A DNA stretch of 64,000 nt from Siphonodentalium dalli (taxonomy: Eukaryota > Mollusca > Scaphopoda > Gadilida > Siphonodentaliidae): assembly GCA_032622095.1 (NCBI GenBank), contig CP136063.1, forward strand, positions 184,121,956-184,185,955, in the 5' to 3' direction. Under the pieces are notes generated by a model, which was not told the DNA's origin, did not search any database, and saw only the letters and a program-made list of their open reading frames with translations. This document shows, in pieces, positions 25,321 through 37,528 of this stretch. The position numbers were made by a program, and so were the translations under genes. Each line of letters opens with the position of its first letter. Position 1 is the stretch's first letter.

Positions 25321-26171
25321 CAGTGTAAAACACTGCAAATATGGAACTTAAAGAGCTTTTGTCTATCTTCTACTGGAAACAACTGTTAAATTTATTAAGA
25401 CTTTATCAAGTCTTTTCACAGTATATAGTCTACATGTTTAATAGTATAGCACTAGTACTCACTAGTATTTCCAGACTTTTTGTGATAAAAATGCGGATAA
25501 AAGTGCAGAATTCTAAATTGATGCATTAAGTTGCAGAATTTTAAATTGATGCATTAAGTGCATGAGCGGCTTAGAGTTCTTTGAAGTGCGGTCATGCAAA
25601 ATAACATAAAAGTTTGTAAAAAAGGTACATGTACATACTACTACAATTATAGCGATATGAAGTGTCTGGAGCACCTTTGATGGATAGAAGCGAATGTAAA
25701 ACAGGCCTTTAAATTTTGCAAGAATCAAACTATAGCATTTCTACATCAAATCAGCTGCTTTTTACCAGACTCAAACTAAGAATCATGATTCTGACTCTCA
25801 TCATACTAAAATCCTTACAAAATAATCTACTGGTGCACAGATATTTCATTGAGTGTTTCAAATCATTTTAATAGGACCCAAGGCACTCACAGTGAGTAGT
25901 AAATATGCCAAACATACTGTATAACATACAACAGTTCGTAAAAACATCACCACTAAGAAAAACATGATTACTGGTTCCTATATTAATTATTGAAAGTTTT
26001 CCAATAATGAAATTTCTCATGTTGGAACCATCGCTAATTCGCTATGTAAACACAACTGTAACAGTGATTTGTCAACAAACATTGCTACTAGTAATCGCGT
26101 AGAAGGTTAAAAATATTTTAGTCTAAATATTATTTTCAGAATATTTTTCAAATGCTTTGGCCTTGCAATGT
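25321..26171. other. Intronic DNA, no gene seen
   Basis: It includes a short tandem duplication (gcagaattctaaattgatgc, twice, at 25504-25552). Nothing else is recognised. Confidence 0.5.
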
Positions 26172-26175
26172 TTAA

Positions 26176-26438
26176 CCCTTTCATGATGGGAGCTGCGCTG
26201 GTGCAGCATTACAGCCATTAAAGATCATGTACCAGTGAATTCTTGAAAATAAACAAGTCTCACATTGCGAGCATCACATGTATAAACGAATGCAATGGAT
26301 TACAAGGTCAATGTAAATATTGTTAGGCCATGTATTCTCTTATATATGTGAGGCTCTATTTTGGAGACTCGCAAATATAAGAGAATGCATTGGCACAGGG
26401 TTTTAGCAAAATTTCAGGAATCTCCAGTCATGGAAGGT
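26176..26438. mobile_element. TTAA-flanked (piggyBac-like) MITE with an internal palindrome
   Basis: TTAA at 26172-26175 and 26439-26442 borders the ends ccctttcatgatgggag and (reversed) aaccttccatgactggag. The inside (26328-26394) holds an imperfect hairpin made of cattctcttatatatg-type arms, the same hairpin found twice in the 43.4-kb element. Confidence 0.7.
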
Positions 26439-26766
26439 TTAAGTTTTATTAAACTTTGGCATCTTATTTGACTTATTCAACACTGGTTGGTAATGTCATT
26501 TTAACAGTGATGTTTATCAGAATTGCTAGTATGCAATGCCATTCTTTCATATAAATTACTCACAAAATATCGAAAGACCAGATGTGAGTATAATATAAAT
26601 TTATCACCCCATTTTATGCAGGGATACATAAAATAAACAACATATGTTACTAGTATGCTTTAAAGTCAACATGGACAATTAAAGGTAAACAATCTCTCCA
26701 TGGTCTCCATATCATCAGATTCTAAGAACAACATTTCTTAATCAATTAATTACCAAAACATAATGC

Positions 26767-26953
26767 TACAGTAATGGCCAAAGTAATCGACCACTTAACC
26801 ACAGCTGAATTATGGGTAATTTTTCAGGATTTAGTCGGAAATATGACTTGTTGCCATTCATCGGAAAGCTCTCCCCAAGAGCTTTCCGATGAATGGCAAC
26901 AAGCCATTTAATTCTGCTGTGGTTAAGTGGTCAATTACTTTGGGCATTACTGT
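26767..26953. mobile_element. Palindromic MITE, second copy
   Basis: It has the tacagtaatgg end and the same 66-bp arm as 24117-24332, meeting at ctctccccaagagctttcc. The right arm lacks the part that would pair with gggtaatttttcaggattta. Confidence 0.85.
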
Positions 26954-27049
26954 AACTACTGTCAACTCTAGTTTAACATTTTCCAAAACGTGTTATAAAT
27001 CAACATTTTGTTCATCGCAACTTGGTATCAAGATTATGTCAATCGACTC

Positions 27050-27240
27050 ATTGAATATTTGCTAGGCCGGGAAATATTCAAGGTGGTGAAAAATAACAGA
27101 TTTCAAAAAATTATATTTTATAACTCAGAACTTTAAAGGGTGTGTTCTAACCGTTCTTCAACTCGAATAAATTATTTTTACCCCTGAAGCCAAAGAAATG
27201 GTAATTGAGGAGCGTGAACTCGGATTATCTGTCTTTAAAT
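27050..27240. mobile_element. Fragment related to the 12-13 kb inverted-repeat element
   Basis: The stretch around gaagccaaagaaatggtaat matches 13020-13065. The rest of the element is not evident. Confidence 0.45.
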
Positions 27241-27704
27241 GTACATGTATGGTACATGTCTAAGCCACATTAAGCTCCTTGTACAGATTACTTGGTGATA
27301 CAGCAGGTTGACAAAGATAAAGGAACATCAGAATATTTTTATTCTGTGATGGATTTTAAGGCCTGTATGTGTGTACATGTACATGAATCTGATTATATTG
27401 ACATGCTGCAATAATGTGTCACTTGAAGTGATGTGAAACACTCCAATAGGGTGATAAAATATAAATGGAGAATAATCTTGTTCAAAGTAGTACTTTTTAC
27501 AAATATTATATCCAAATTAACAACACACACCATCATTCGTATACATAATTAAATGCAGTAACTATCAAAGGCGAACTCGTTTTCGTTATATTATCGCCGA
27601 TAGATGCGCCCCGAATCGAGTAGTAAATATTCACAATTGAGCGTAGTTCAGACAATGTTTTCTATGGAGTGATACGGTTGATTTCCTTTCGATTTTCGGC
27701 TATG

Positions 27705-27932
27705 TTAGCAGAATGCTACCTTATTCCAGTTGGCATAGCGCCTTGGTACTAACTGATCAGTTTCACGCACCAGAACAAGTGCATAATATATCTTTAAAAG
27801 TTCATATCCTTCAGACAAGCTCAGAAACAAGGCTTGAGACTGATCCATGGGTACTGTTGTGCTTTGTGTAGAGATATGAAACTGGTACACCTCCAAATTC
27901 TGGTCAATGTAGTATGAAGTACGGTATAACAA
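27705..27932 (-). CDS. Unrecognised open frame, possible exon
   Basis: This is a 75-codon frame with balanced composition, including VPMDQSQALFLSLSEGYELL and LVRETDQLVPRRYANWNK. The last codon precedes a plausible donor (aataag|gtagca), and an acceptor-like tgaccag lies near its start. I recognise no family. It sits in the third ARRDC intron on the same strand and cannot be joined in phase to the 30.9-kb candidate. It may be chance. Confidence 0.2.
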   Translation of the reverse strand: MLYRTSYYIDQNLEVYQFHISTQSTTVPMDQSQALFLSLSEGYELLKIYYALVLVRETDQLVPRRYANWNKVAFC

Positions 27933-28616
27933 AGGTTATGCAATATGCATACACTGGATGCCATAGTGCACATTTTCTGAGACTCATACAGGTACATACA
28001 GAAGCATACAGGTACATGTATGTTGTAGAATTGAATTCACTAACTTCACTTGCCAAGATTTTCACCACTAAGTCTGATAAAATGTAGACGTCACTGATCG
28101 GTCTCCATCAAGGAAGGAATGGATGTGTCATTTTTGCCTTTGATGAAGACATTGGTCATCATTTGGTTATATATTAAAGCCTCCCCTTCGCTGCACAGTA
28201 CTGGATTCAGTGCATACCGTCCATTGGCATACATATGGTACATGTATATAGCCAGGACTGTCACAAAGCAACAACTCACATTATGTCATGCATGGACGAA
28301 TACCGATAACATCTAGATTACATGTATCCGTTACATGTACACCGAATAACATTTGAAATCCTTCCTCATCCAGTCCTGGACAGAATTAATAATATTGGTA
28401 TCAAGTGTAATCATTATCTGCAAGAAACACTCAGGAAACATGATTCTATGATTGGTTATCAGATATCAGGCCTTGAATGAAATTTGTATGTCTCAATCCA
28501 GTCAGGCAGCTCCTCCTGTCTGAAAAATAAGATTTGAATGCTTGTAAGGACATCAGAAAAGCGGAATGACTAATCATGTACATATTATTAATATGTACGG
28601 TCCAAATTAATCACCC

Positions 28617-28638
28617 CGGGGGGGGGGGGGGGGGGGGT
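28617..28638. repeat. Poly-G tract of about 21 bases
   Basis: An uninterrupted G run follows cacccc. Similar shorter G or C runs occur at about 30571, 31205, 31262, 31330, 34121, 34191 and 61519. Confidence 0.9.
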
Positions 28639-29043
28639 GTAATGTTATCCATTCAAACGCTGCATGTTGGTCAGAATCAGCTACAAATACATATATTTAC
28701 ATACTAAGTGTTGTCATCACTAAATCCAGCATACTGATTGGTCGGCGCCCACGTGGCTAGTTGCAGTTATTTCTCGGTGAATGCGCAACGGCTCATAACA
28801 CCAAGCTCACAACACCATCCATACGTCATTGGGTTTGGAAAGACGAACGCGTAATGTTTTGGGAGCATTTGGACTCGCGCAGGATTGACTTAATACATCA
28901 TCTGGTTGCAATATGAAGAGAAATTGTTCCTATTAACTTTTGCCAAGGGTGCTATTGGGTACTTTGGGCTGTTTTTTGTCACGATACACTATTCAATTTA
29001 AATACATTTACAAAAGTGGCTTTTTCGCTAAATGTATATAAAT

Positions 29044-29203
29044 ATAAGGATTAACTGTCATGTGGACTATTTTAATGGAGATGTAACCGTGAGGAAAGTG
29101 GTCATAACTTGTATGTAAAACCCTTTGGGTTTTACACAAGTTATGTCCACTTACCTCACGGTTACATCTTCATAAAAACAGTCCACATGACAGTTAATAC
29201 TTA
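29044..29203. mobile_element. Palindromic MITE, 160 bp
   Basis: ataaggattaactgtcatgt at the left pairs with acatgacagttaatacttat at the right; gagatgtaaccgtgagg pairs with cctcacggttacatc; the centre is gtaaaaccctttgggttttac. Only a few mismatches break the two arms. Confidence 0.88.
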
Positions 29204-29450
29204 TGTACATATACTAGTAGCATATACCGTTGTAACAGGATACCTCCCCTTAAATATCTCCCCACTCACAATACCCACATGAATGACTAAAATAAAATTT
29301 CACTCATTTGATATGTTACTTGAACAAACAAAATTAAATAAAAAACAAACGTAAATCTCATAAAACATCTTTTTCGGGCCATTTCATGGTCAAATGATAT
29401 CAAAAGAGTGAATTTTCTTTTAGTCAAAGATTGGGGGAATGTCAGGGAAT

Positions 29451-29545
29451 TACAGTAATGCCCAAAGTAAGTGACCACTTAACCTCAGGATTGTGGGTAA
29501 TTTTTCAGGATTTATTCAGAAATATGGCTTGTGTGGTCTCACACC
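29451..29545. mobile_element. Truncated copy of the 24.1-kb palindromic MITE
   Basis: tacagtaatgcccaaagtaa through tttttcaggatttattcag matches the left arm of 24117-24332 and stops at about gcttgtgtgg. Confidence 0.75.
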
Positions 29546-29860
29546 AGAAACTTCTAACACAGCAGTACTAGCAAGGTTACCGCTTCAACACTGCACCAAA
29601 TCGGTTGATATTTATGTAAAATATACTAAGCAGACTAGGTGTTATGTATTGCTCTGCATACCTATTTTTCCATGTACCTAAGAATAAGTCAAGCCCTGTT
29701 CCATGTGTGAGGTATGGCTACATGTATACTCAAAGTAATTGGCCACCTCTTAGTATAGTGCCCCCGTTAATACTGCAGTATTAAAGATATATAAAGCATA
29801 GTAACCTCCAACACCTCATTATGGTTACTAGTACAGTTTCAACGCTGCATATACCGCAGT

Positions 29861-30016
29861 TACACCACATATGCATGTTGTCATGTCACACCACATATGC
29901 ATGTTGTCATGTTACACCCCATATGCATGTTGTCATGTTACACCCCATATGCATGTTGTCATGTTACACCCCATATGCATGTTGTCACGTTACACCTCAT
30001 ATGCATGTTGTCATGT
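29861..30016. repeat. Minisatellite, about 26-bp unit, six copies
   Basis: catatgcatgttgtcatgt recurs every 25-27 bp between 29868 and 30016, joined by tacacccc-type linkers. It has no unique spacers and no CRISPR organisation. Confidence 0.92.
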
Positions 30017-30754
30017 TTCGCATGCATGAAAATAAAATGCAGTGTTTTTCCTCCTATCTGTGGAACGGATGGCCTTCGTTACATGTACATGTATATATTA
30101 TTCCAAATATAGCACATGGGAACGCTGATAGAAAAATTGTATTGTATATACGGGAGTTAAATGTAGCACATAATGAACTTTGAAGTTGCCAACATTGTTT
30201 AGGCTGTCAATTTATAAACTCCACCCATCCATGTTGTCAGGCTGCATTGATTGGCATTACACAAACAAGCATGAAAAGATAATTTAGTGATTCATCTTAT
30301 TCATGCATATATAAGTTCATTGAACAAGATCCATGTGGCTGTTTTAATTTTCAACTTTTGGTGTGATATTTGTTGGTGTATCATAACTGCATGGTGCTCC
30401 ACAACAGTAATCGACTTGATACCGTGGTGGATATCATATACTGCCCGTATATACTGCGATCATTACCAGGTATCCCCCCGAAAACAACTGCGGGACACAA
30501 CGTACCGGGGGGTGGGGTGGTACTTAGGCGTAAAAAATTTACACGTAAATTTTTTCCTTATTCATTTAGGGGGGGGGGGGGGGTTGTCGGAAAAAATTTG
30601 CATGTAATATTTTTCCAAATATGTATTTTCAGACTCACAACTTCAATTTTCTCTCATTTTATAGAATATGGATTAACCTTAATATCCAAATCATATATAC
30701 ATGAGTAGTACAATCCACATAAAACAATTTTGGATAACCACTGTCTTGGTTTAC

Positions 30755-30983
30755 ATGTGATATTGACCCCATTAACCCTCTTAATAATGCCAACTATGTC
30801 AGTGTCTACCAGTCGATTGCAGAATTCTACGCTGCGATCGCTTATCTGGCATATTTTTACTGCAGAACTATCCCATGTATTAAACAATTTCTCCTCCAAT
30901 GGTAACAGAAAACAGTTATATGCTGGTATCTCACTCATCTCATTTGCATCTTTTTCAAAGTCGAGGTAACGACTAGTTGTCAT
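30755..30983 (-). CDS. Unrecognised possible first exon, about 76 codons
   Basis: It begins with an ATG in AT-rich context and encodes MTTSRYLDFEKDANEMSEIP, then AYNCFLLPLEEKLFNTWDSS and DRSVEFCNRLVDTDIVGIIK. Composition looks protein-like, and a donor (atcacat|gtaaac) ends it in phase 1. I do not recognise a family and found no downstream exon that continues in phase. If real, it would be a gene nested on the same strand in the third ARRDC intron. Confidence 0.28.
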
Positions 30984-31794
30984 TTTTTAAAGTGCATACA
31001 TAGCGTTGCGATCACCAATATACATGTTTGTACATGTCATGACATCACGAGGTACAAATCTGCGTTCTACTGGTAGACAATGACCATTTTAGTCACAATA
31101 ATCTAAACTAAGTTAACAAGCACCTTCTCGTGAATTGTATGCTCCGGTGTTTTTTTCTGTTTCCGGTCAAACCGAGTTGTTGTCCGGCTGCGGTAGATTT
31201 GATTTGGGGGGGGGGCGGGCAAATGGTCAGTGGAAAAAAACTGCAGTTTTTGCTGTTTTTTTGGGGGGGGGGGGATACCCAAACCGAAGAAAACAGTTTT
31301 TTCCACCCTGTGTCTGCAGTTTTTTTCCACCCCCCTGGCCCCCCCCCCCCATTTTTAAGGTCCATAATTTTGAGGATAGCAGTATATACATGTATTGGTG
31401 ACAATGTACAAATATTCATCTGCATGGTAGCTATAGATTATAAACTCACCACTGGTATTTTGGCGAACAGACTTCCAGTAATATTTCACCTGTCATTTGT
31501 TCATTGCCACGTGTCTAGCTAGACAGGACCGACGCTTTGACTAATCATGGGCGAAATCAATCTTCATATGTTGAAGATGAGAGGGCATGATGCCGCATCC
31601 ACCATGGCTAATGAATCTGGTATTTCTGTAATTGAAGAAAAAATACATGTACATGTATGCTGCATATATAGGTATGTGATATGGATGCATGTATTTTCAT
31701 AATTTGCAAACATATTCAAAAACCAAGTGTAAAGTTCATTCTTCCAACAATATTAGCATTTTCGGCGATTCAGATGTCAGAAGACCATAATTCA

Positions 31795-32485
31795 ATCGTA
31801 AGTGGAGGAATCGGGCCTGACAAAATCATGGATAGTTTGTTACGATGTCATCGCAGATGAGAATATTTAATATCGGTGGTTAACCACGTGATTAACTATC
31901 CTATGATATTTCTATTTACTTTGTACGATTTTTACGTACACGCAAATTTCACCAAGTGGAGGTAACCAAGGAAACGTCACAATTTTGGCAAATCTGCAAT
32001 GATATGACTCGTGATCATGTCGTGAGCATGAGCAGTCCAACTATCGGTTATTACCCAAGATGGGAATCTGTCCACTTACAATTGAATCGTAGTCATATGA
32101 ATCATGAATGTTCACTCAGTGAACGTACAGATGAAAGATATAATCTTAAGTGGAGGAACCGGGATCGACGAGATCGTGAATAGTTTGTTCACACGATTAC
32201 GATGTCGTACACATGTGATGAAATCAGAGTTTTTTTGTAAAGCATGTGATTGACTATCATGCGATCCTTCAGGCCACACTTTTTACATACACATGACTGA
32301 TTAGTGATTACGTCGCAAATGGGGATAACCAAGGATACGCCACAATTTCGCTTTTAAATAAAACAGTGCATGATATTATTTTTTACCTACGATTTTGAGG
32401 TGAGCATGCACAGTTGAGCGGTTACTTCCTACGACGGAAATATTTTCACTTATGATTGTATCGTGGTAATCTGAACGTTCACTTA
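31795..32485. repeat. Diverged direct duplication, unit about 345 bp
   Basis: taagtggaggaatcggg at 31800 recurs as taagtggaggaaccggg at 32147. The following blocks (atagtttgtt; gtaaccaaggaaacg / ataaccaaggatacg; gagcatg; gttcactcagtg / gttcacttagtg) recur in the same order. Confidence 0.7.
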
Positions 32486-32540
32486 GTGTTAAATTGGCCA
32501 TGGCATGACAATATTAAAGAGATTGTGGGAATTCTATCAG

Positions 32541-32942
32541 ATTGACTATCTATCTATCTACTCGATACTCCATCGCCCTCAATGTGCTGAGGATTATGTG
32601 GAGGTCCAGGTGCTACCACGGCCGAGTAACTTTATAACCCTGTGGTGACTCCAGTAGCGTTCTTTAACGTGCACACACCGAGGCGTGTACACGGGTCAGC
32701 CATTAATGTCCGCGTCCGATCGGACAGCGTACTGAACCCACGACAACATACCTGGACAAGTGTTGTAATGGGGGCATTTTTGCATTCAGATCTTTATTCA
32801 GTGATCTCGAATGAGACTTTTCAGCCTGACAAACTTGTATCTGACCGAGTTCTGATTTTTGTCAGAATACCCTGACCACGTTACGATCCCCGGTCCGATA
32901 GCACGAGAGACCAGTACGCTACCTCTCGGCCACCGACTTCCC
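32541..32942 (-). mobile_element. tRNA-derived SINE, about 400 bp
   Basis: On the minus strand the 5' end reads gtcggtggccgagaggtagc, which contains a good pol III A box (tggccgagagg), followed about 45 nt later by a decayed B box (ggggatcgtaac). The body contains cacgttaaagaac, a block I associate with conserved-core SINEs of marine animals. The 3' end is a gata repeat (32543-32560), as expected for a SINE tail. It is too long and too degenerate to be a tRNA gene. Confidence 0.7.
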
Positions 32943-32999
32943 TTGACATTTGTTAGAATAATGGTATGAAGTATAACTGATCATAACTGACAATTTCCT

Positions 33000-34228
33000 T
33001 ATAAGCTACATGTATATTTTCAATAAATGGGACCTTTTTATTTTCCAACTATTGTCATATTAATGTCGAGCGATAATACACTGCATTTATGGCAGAATTT
33101 GATTTTGCAGACGAAAATAGCCATTCCCGGATAGTTTTTCTTTTTATGTAGCATAAAATTTAGGCCAATTTATAATTCATTAAAAATCGTTTTTGCAGTT
33201 GGGAACACAGTTGGGAATATTGTGTATAATCATAGTCCGTCAGAAGTTACTATTTTGACCAAAAAAATGTTCATTTATCAATGACGGATTGCATTTTCTG
33301 AAATATTTCACGGAAACAAAATTAGGCCGATTTACTATCAAATTTCATTTGAATAAAATGGATAAGTCGTGCCCTTTTAATTGTAGTTTGATTAAATATT
33401 TTACTAGTAACAGTCTGTTCATAATGAGAAATCACTTCAATTGATTACTAATTAGTTTCACTTACCTAAAATCCGATCAATTTGTATCCTATGAAAACGT
33501 AAGATGGACGTAGATTTTTATCCACGAAGCCTCGATCTGAGCCGGTAGGTAAAACAATAGGAATGCTTTTGCCGCTGTTGTAAAGTGGAACGAAATTACA
33601 CGCATCAAGAACTATTACCTCAATTTGTAATAATAAAAGTTCAACGAAGCAATAGATTGATAAGGCCACCACCAACAGGAACGTGGAGACAGGGTGATTG
33701 GGGTGTATATATCCCAAACAGTTCTAATAATTAAAAATTTCATGACTGCCACATTAGTTGTAAACTTCACACCATATAAGAGCACCCCCACCCCCTGGAA
33801 TACGGAATAATACCACTTAACACAGAGGGTGGAATACGAAATACCAGTTAAGTTAACAGCCATATGGATAAATTCTCTATTGTCGTACGAACGCCGGTCA
33901 TAATGTCCATGTCTAAAATGATATAAATTGATGATCGACGATCTGTATATCAAACCGTGCATTTATTGTGACAAACATCGCATTTATATTATTCTTATGA
34001 TAATTTTTTTTGGAAGGTTGGAATACGAATACCGGTATTTTTGGAATACCGAATACCTCCTAACAGAGGGGCCGGAATATGTCGCACCTCGTAACAGGAC
34101 ATGGAATACGGCGTACGAAATGGGGGGGGGGCCTCTTATACCGGGTATGACATATGTTACATAAAAAACACACTCACCGCGTTGTTGAAGGTGGGGGGGG
34201 GGGGGGTCTGTGTAACCTTTGTTTATTA
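33000..34228. other. Intronic DNA with short GGAATAC-type repeats, no gene seen
   Basis: Frames at 33466-33717 (minus) end at a donor-like tttag|gtaagt but contain an in-frame stop there and match no family. Degenerate ggaatacg-type words recur at 33795-33845 and 34015-34120. Confidence 0.45.
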
Positions 34229-34284
34229 ATTTAACCCTTTCATAACGGGAGTTAGGCTGGTGCAGCATTAAGGACGCTGTTTGT
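34229..34284. mobile_element. Solo end related to the 26.2-kb TTAA MITE
   Basis: ttaaccctttcataacggga followed by ggctggtgcagcatta closely matches the left end of the element at 26172. No matching right end is found nearby; the tandem array begins right after it. Confidence 0.6.
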
Positions 34285-36150
34285 ATTAAACATTTATCAT
34301 GGTCAGTGTATGCATTTTAAAACACAGGGCAAGTTAGATTACATCATTTAATTGATATTCTAGTTAAAATAGTCTGTGAAACTACTTTAAAACCACATGT
34401 TATGCACCCTGTTTTGCCAACCAAACTATGAAATATAGATATGTTATTTGTTTTATTATCAGAGAAAAGCATTCTGCAAAGATATGGCCTTATACATGTT
34501 ATAAACATGCAAATAGTGTCTTCATTTGGCCTTTCTACCATCATTTAGAGAGTCAAATCTGAAGAAATTCCCTTAGTTTGATATTTATGATCCCATAATC
34601 CCATGAAATGGTATTTAAAACCTCAAATGTCAGTAATTCCTATCAGATGGACATATCAACTAATAAATTAAACATTTCCCATGGTCATTACATGCATTTT
34701 TAATATACAAGGCAATGTAGAAAACATCATTTGATGGATATTTTACTTAAAATAGTCAGTGGAAACTACATAAAAGCAATATTGTATGCATCCCTGTATA
34801 GCCAAATCAAATTAAACTATGGATATTGTATTGTTTATTTCATCTGAGACATGTATTCTGTTCAGATATAGCCTTATATATGTTATAAAGATGCCAATAA
34901 TGGCATAATTTAGGCTTTTTTTCCATAATTTAGAGGGTCAAAGCTGAATAAATTCCCTTATTTCAAATTTGTAAGATGCCAAGCCAGCTGAAATGGTGTA
35001 TCAAACCTCAAATGGCAGTATTTCTTATCAGATGGACATCTCTACCAATAAATTAAACATTTTTCATGGTCATTGCATGCATTTTAATATACAGGACAAG
35101 GCAGAAAACATCATTTGATGGATATTTTACTTAAAATAGTCTGTGGAAACAACCTAAAAGCCATGTTGTATGCATCCCTGTATAGCCAAAACAAATTAAA
35201 CTATGGATATTTTATTGTTGATTTCATCAGAGACATGTATTCTGTTGAGATATAGCCTTATACATGTCATTAACATGCAAATAGTGTCTTCATTTGGGCT
35301 TTCTTCCATTATTTAGAGAGTCAAATCTGAAGGAATTCCCTTAGTTTGATATTTATGATCCCATAATCCCATGAAATGGTATTTTAAACCTCAATTGTCA
35401 GTATTTCTTATCAGATGGACATATCAACTAATGAATTAAACATTTCCCATGGTCATTACATGCATTTTAATATACAAGGCTATGTAGAAAACATCATTTG
35501 ATGGATATTTTACTTAAAATGGTCTGTGGAAACTACATAAAACCAATATTGTATGCATCCCTCTATAGCCAAATGCAATTGAACTATGGATATTTTATTG
35601 TGCATTTTATCAGAGACATGTATTCTGTTGAGATATAGCCTTATACATGTTACTAACATGCAAATAGTGGCTTCATTTGGGCTTTCTTCCATAATTTAGA
35701 GGGTCAAAGCTGAATAAATTTCCTTAGGTTTCAAATTTAAAAGATGCCAAGCCAGCTGAAATGGTGTATCAAACCTAAAATGTCAGTATTTCTTATCAGA
35801 TTGACATCTCTACCAATAAATTAAGCATTTATCATGGCCATTGCATGCATTTTAATATATAGGACAAGGCAGAACACATCACTTGATGGATATTTTACTT
35901 AAAATACTTTGTGGAAACTACATCAAAGCCACATTGTATGCTTTCCTATATAGCCAAATGAAATTCAACTATGGATAAATTGGATATTTTATTGTTTGTA
36001 TCATCAGAGACATGCATTCTGCTAAGATATAGTCTTTTGTGTGTTATAAACATACAATAGGTGCATGGCCTCATTGGGCTTGCTTTCATAATACAAGAGA
36101 GTCAACTCTGAAGAAATACCATCGGTTTGAAATTGGTAGCATCTTCCATC
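34285..36150. repeat. Tandem repeat, 384-bp unit in an alternating A-B (768-bp) pattern
   Basis: attaaacatt followed by catggtcat marks unit starts at 34285, 34667, 35052, 35435 and 35820. Units 1 and 3 share gatcccataatcccatg, whereas units 2 and 4 share gatgccaagccagctg at the same place, so the real period is a dimer of about 768 bp. The units are clearly diverged. The fifth decays after about 36110. No coding capacity is seen. Confidence 0.88.
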
Positions 36151-36784
36151 CTTATATAAGAGGGGTATATACCAGCTTGAAGTACCGGTTTAATTAATAG
36201 GTTCAATGCAAGGGGCCACCAGAGAGGTTTGTCTAGTTCGGGATGGTGTGGCAAACCACCAACTGGAGATTTCAAGGGAGGCCTCCTCAATGGCGACCCA
36301 CTATATTGTGCAAACAAAATTTTATTAAAATTGTATAAAGGTCAGCATGCCCTAAGAGCATTGAGAAATAGATAAAACACTTACTGACAGATTGCCAATA
36401 ACAAAATTACAGCTGTTGAAACTATTGTTATGTAAACAAAACTGTTACAGTGATTTGTCAACAAATATATAATTCTAGCTGTATTATTAGTTCAAATATT
36501 TAACTATGAATAACATTTTCAGAATATTTAATCAACAGGTTGGACCTTTTCCAATGTTATGTAAACAAAACTGTTACAGTGAGTGACTTGTCAACAATTA
36601 TATAATCCTATAGCTGTAGTATTACATGTAGTTCAAATATTTAAGTATGAATATGAATTTCAGAATATTTAATCAACAGGTTGGACCTTTTTCAATGTTT
36701 ACCATAAAATTTTGATCACAATTTTGCTATTGTTGGACTTTTACAGTTATTCCATTACAGCAGTAATTTGTACATAACAATTAA

Positions 36785-37087
36785 TTCTTGGTTTAGAAAT
36801 ATTTTCTTTAAGTATTTCTTAACTTAGAAAAAAAATCTTGAAACAAGAAATATATATTTAATTTTTGAAGCCATTTTCTTAGTAAGGAAATTGTTTCTTG
36901 TTTCAAGACTAAAATCTATCTTTTTTGAGAAAACTATCTTTTGTCTGGTGGGAGTTTCTTAAATTTTCTTGATGTAGCAGACTTGGGGGGTATATTTCCC
37001 AAAATAAGATTTATTTTCCTGTTTCAGGAAATAGTTTTTCTTGTTTCAAGATATTTTATCTTATTAAGAAATTATTTTTGGCAGTGT
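36785..37087. mobile_element. TTCTT-rich MITE-like sequence, second copy
   Basis: Alternating TTTCTTG / AAGAAA blocks end in aagaaattatttttggcagt, the reverse complement of the end of the 22.29-kb element. Confidence 0.5.
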
Positions 37088-37249
37088 ATCTCCGCTGTTA
37101 TTCAATTCACAAACAAAAACTGCAATAAAAGCTGTATTATCTATGAAGTCAGATATCCTATTTCGGTAATCAAATATATGGGTATACGTAATTACACGTG
37201 GTTAATCAGAACATGCAGCGTCGGAAAGGCTATACGTATCTATAGTAAA

Positions 37250-37312
37250 TGGCGTTCTTCAACGTAAAGCTCCCAATTATAAGTTTACCTCTATACCGGG
37301 CTTCCCACATGT
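37250..37312. repeat. Duplicate of the ARRDC exon 3 donor region
   Basis: About 63 bp here (aacgtaa...tataccgggcttcccacatgtg) match 37489-37552 with few changes. The source spans the last 23 bp of exon 3, its GT donor and the start of the intron. The copy lies 239 bp downstream in the intron and keeps the donor tatagag|gtaaac. Confidence 0.85.
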
Positions 37313-37528
37313 GATTGTGTTGTTCTCTGAATATGTTTAAATCAAAGTGGCTCCAAAATATATTGGTTGAAAAAAATGTGGCTCAAGTATATGAAAAGTG
37401 GCTCAAAAACATTCACAATTGGCTAAGGTGGTGGCTCAAGAAATATTTGGCCAGTGTGAACACTGCATGATGCATTTATTTAGAGTACATAGCGTTCTTC
37501 AACGTAAACCTCGAAATTATAAGTTTAC

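Noticed and set aside
29861-30016. CRISPR-like array of 26-bp units
   Set aside because: The units are directly adjacent with no unique spacers, and the genome is eukaryotic; it is a minisatellite.
30470-31425. Gly/Pro-rich frames around 30.4-31.4 kb
   Set aside because: They are produced by G and C homopolymer runs.
32870-32942. tRNA gene on the minus strand
   Set aside because: A good A box but a degenerate B box, no foldable acceptor stem seen, and the unit continues as a SINE body with a gata tail.
33466-33717. Exon candidate ending at tttag|gtaagt
   Set aside because: The open frame has a stop at the donor and the other frames stop within the segment; no family match, and the ARRDC frame is complete without it.
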